From contig JAQGMN010000412.1 of assembly GCA_028292345.1 (NCBI GenBank), positions 1 through 9,449 of the forward strand: a DNA stretch of 9,449 bases. Reading direction: 5' to 3'. Positions 7,969 to 9,449 of the stretch are shown here, piece by piece. Source of the stretch: Polaromonas sp. (GTDB taxonomy: Bacteria > Pseudomonadota > Gammaproteobacteria > Burkholderiales > Burkholderiaceae_C). Below the pieces are notes generated by a model, which worked only from the letters and a program-made list of their open reading frames with translations, did not search any database and was not told the origin of the DNA. Within the stretch, counting starts at the first letter, position 1, and the number at the start of each line of letters is the position of its first letter. The translations under genes were made by a program, and so were the position numbers.

Positions 7969-8007
7969 CGAATCAGGTGTACGCGTACGCTACCGTCTCC
8001 GCCCGTT
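7959..8007 (-). promoter_or_regulatory. Predicted antiterminator pairing of the leuA leader RNA
   Basis: AACGGGC (8007-8001, minus strand, the Asn-Gly-Arg codons of the leader peptide) is a perfect 7-base complement of GCCCGTT (7965-7959), the 5' arm of the terminator. Two more pairs form beyond one mismatch. The two structures are mutually exclusive. A ribosome stalled at the first Leu codons (8028-8020) would leave AACGGGC free, allow this pairing and prevent termination. A ribosome reaching the stop codon (7992-7990) would cover AACGGGC and let the terminator form. Pairing is read from sequence; the switching is inferred. Confidence 0.65.
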
Positions 8008-8043
8008 GGCAGATAGCAGTAGTGCTAGCGAAATTTTTTTCAT
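7990..8043 (-). CDS. Leucine-rich leader peptide of leuA (leuL-like)
   Basis: A 17-codon reading frame encodes MKKISLALLLSANGRRR and ends in TAG. Codons 6-10 are CTA GCA CTA CTG CTA: four leucines in five codons, three of them CTA, a codon I see only occasionally in the neighbouring genes. This recalls the rare Leu codon run in the enterobacterial leu leader peptide, though the sequence is not otherwise similar. The peptide itself probably has no function; its translation would sense charged leucyl-tRNA. It lies between pssA (stop 19 bases upstream) and the attenuator terminator. The ribosome site before the ATG at 8043 is poor, and an in-frame TTG at 8061-8059 is an alternative start. The peptide resembles the beginning of a signal peptide, but the frame stops after 17 codons. 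Confidence 0.75.
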   Translation of the reverse strand: MKKISLALLLSANGRRR

Positions 8044-8062
8044 CGGATCAATGTACCACAAC

Positions 8063-8875
8063 TCATTGGTGCAGCCCGCGCTCGTCAGGCTCGTCGGTAG
8101 AGGTTGAGATCACACTGGTCTGCTGGCCCTTGGCTTTGCGCCAGCCGTACAGCACGTACCCGGACAAGCCATAAATCACGAACAAAGCAAAAATGACTGT
8201 CGGCGGATCAATATTGATAATGGCAATGCCAAGTGCCAGCAGCACAATGACCACGAATGGAACGCTGCGCTTCATCTGGACATCCTTGAAGCTGTAGAAA
8301 GGCACGTTGGTGACCATGGTCAGGCCGGCATACAGCATCAGGCAAAAGGTGATCCAGCGCACGTCCACGCCCTTGATTCCCAGGTCGTTCATCAGCCAGA
8401 TATAACCCGCCACCAGGGCTGCGGCAGCTGGGGAAGGCAAGCCCTGAAAAAATCGCTTGTCAATCACGGCCGTGTTGACGTTGAACCGCGCAAGGCGCAA
8501 GGCTGCGCAGGCGCAATACACAAAAGCGCCAACCCACCCCCAGCGGCCGAGGCTGGTCAGTGCCCAGACATACGCGATCAAGGCGGGCGCTGCGCCAAAT
8601 GACACCATGTCCGACAGCGAATCCATCTGCTCGCCAAAAGCGCTCTGGGTATTGGTCAGGCGTGCAATCCGGCCATCGAGGCTGTCGAGCACCATGGCAC
8701 AAAATACGCCGATGGCTGCCTGGTCAAAGCGTCCGTTCATGGCCATGACAATGGCGTAAAACCCGCCAAACAGTGCGGCCAGGGTAAACAGATTGGGCAA
8801 TATGTAGATGCCTTTGCGCCGCTTGCGCGGCAGGATTTCCGTCGCCGCTGTCAGATTTTTCTCCCCATCATGCAT
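8063..8875 (-). CDS. pssA: CDP-diacylglycerol--serine O-phosphatidyltransferase
   Basis: An integral inner-membrane enzyme that makes phosphatidylserine from CDP-diacylglycerol and L-serine, the precursor of phosphatidylethanolamine. The 270-residue protein belongs to the CDP-alcohol phosphatidyltransferase family (PssA type II, membrane-embedded). The full signature D(x2)DG(x2)AR(x8)G(x3)D(x3)D is present: Asp64, Asp67-Gly68, Ala71-Arg72, Gly81, Asp85, Asp89. These aspartates bind metal and act in catalysis. Several hydrophobic segments are visible, at about 24-46, 53-63, 95-125, 150-163, 173-190, 206-221 and 225-243. The polar C-terminal tail is Asp/Glu/Ser/Thr-rich. The ATG at 8875 has a good GAGGAG ribosome site 8 bases upstream. 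In many Burkholderiales pssA sits between ilvC (often with psd) and leuA; here psd is not between them. Confidence 0.95.
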   Translation of the reverse strand: MHDGEKNLTAATEILPRKRRKGIYILPNLFTLAALFGGFYAIVMAMNGRFDQAAIGVFCAMVLDSLDGRIARLTNTQSAFGEQMDSLSDMVSFGAAPALIAYVWALTSLGRWGWVGAFVYCACAALRLARFNVNTAVIDKRFFQGLPSPAAAALVAGYIWLMNDLGIKGVDVRWITFCLMLYAGLTMVTNVPFYSFKDVQMKRSVPFVVIVLLALGIAIINIDPPTVIFALFVIYGLSGYVLYGWRKAKGQQTSVISTSTDEPDERGLHQ

Positions 8876-8913
8876 AAAAAGTACTCCTCAGGCACGACTG
8901 GTGCGCGCAAATA

Positions 8914-8932
8914 GCTATTGAATTCATAGTGC
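8914..8932. repeat. Degenerate intergenic repeat, copy B
   Basis: GCTATTGAATTCATAGTGC matches 2355-2373 at 16 of 19 positions. The flanks CAAATA just before and GTGATGGGGC just after (about 8938-8947) also resemble CAAATA and TGATGAGGGC around 4886-4924. The repeat lies in the pssA 5' region, about 40 bases before the start codon. Confidence 0.5.
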
Positions 8933-8964
8933 ATCAAGTGATGGGGCCAAACAGGCAATTGCCT
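8923..8964 (-). promoter_or_regulatory. Possible pssA promoter with an adjacent palindrome
   Basis: On the minus strand TTGGCC (8950-8945), a 16-base spacer and TATGAA (8928-8923) give a weak sigma70-like promoter, each box matching the consensus at 4 of 6 positions. The -10 box falls inside repeat copy B. Just upstream is a perfect 12-base palindrome AGGCAATTGCCT (8953-8964), placed where an activator or repressor could bind. A promoter is expected here because a strong terminator (9055-9084) isolates pssA from ilvC, but this exact choice is uncertain. The rest of 8965-9050 shows nothing I can support. Confidence 0.3.
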
Positions 8965-9052
8965 TGGGAACCGCGGGCCTAGCATAACGGTTCAGGTTGG
9001 CGGAACAGAAGCCCCGTTTCCTCGACGCAGGCGTTTCTGCCAAGCGCCATTG

Positions 9053-9084
9053 AAAAAGCCGCGCAAAGTACTTTGCGCGGCTTT
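9053..9084 (-). terminator. Rho-independent terminator of ilvC
   Basis: A perfect 30-base palindrome (9055-9084), with a GCCGCGCAAAG arm, its complement CTTTGCGCGGC and flanking A/T pairs. Even with a 4-base loop the stem is about 13 bp. Read on the minus strand it ends in TTTTT. It lies about 30 bases past the ilvC stop. Confidence 0.88.
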
Positions 9085-9114
9085 GAAAGAACAGAACCCT
9101 AGTGGCCGGAAAGA

Positions 9115-9449
<335 letters not shown>

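Noticed and set aside
7979..7988. Palindrome GTACGCGTAC between the leader stop and the attenuator terminator
   Set aside because: As RNA it can form only a very short stem with almost no loop. It is probably chance, although a protein site cannot be excluded.
7990..8043. Reading the leader peptide as the remnant of a secreted protein, because it begins like a signal peptide
   Set aside because: The frame ends after 17 codons with no homologous-looking continuation. The CTA run plus the complementary terminator arm fit an attenuator better.

Overview
This window looks like ordinary chromosome from a GC-rich betaproteobacterium of the order Burkholderiales, most likely family Comamonadaceae (a Polaromonas- or Rhodoferax-like organism). 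That placement is inferred from protein style, from the ilvC / pssA / leuA neighbourhood, and from short AT-rich intergenic repeats of a kind I associate with that family. I see no mobile element, phage gene, CRISPR array, tRNA or rRNA. No stretch longer than 300 bases lacks a gene.

Left half, plus strand. 141-1655 is a HerA-like ATPase (DUF853/YjgR type). It is followed closely by upp (uracil salvage, 1694-2323). After a short AT-rich gap come aat and bpt (2423-3975), two aminoacyl-tRNA-protein transferases of the N-degron pathway whose reading frames overlap by 4 bases. A lone IclR-family regulator (4068-4847) closes the plus-strand block. It converges on a minus-strand gene across a gap holding two terminators.

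Right half, minus strand, read from 9449 downwards. The 3' third of ilvC (valine/isoleucine/leucine precursor synthesis) ends in a perfect-palindrome terminator. Next come pssA (phosphatidylserine synthase), a leucine-rich leader peptide with an attenuator, leuA (first committed step of leucine synthesis), a terminator, and a PbpG-like secreted D,D-peptidase/endopeptidase gene.

The most interesting element is the 262-base pssA-leuA gap. It encodes a 17-residue peptide (MKKISLALLLSANGRRR) with four Leu codons, three of them CTA, within five codons. The end of its coding sequence (AACGGGC) repeats the 3' arm of a strong U-tract terminator, so it can pair with the terminator's 5' arm. This is the layout of a transcription attenuator that would tune leuA to leucyl-tRNA supply. 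It was found by reading the sequence and has not been tested. A second point of interest is a set of degenerate intergenic repeats near 2355, 4885 and 8914.
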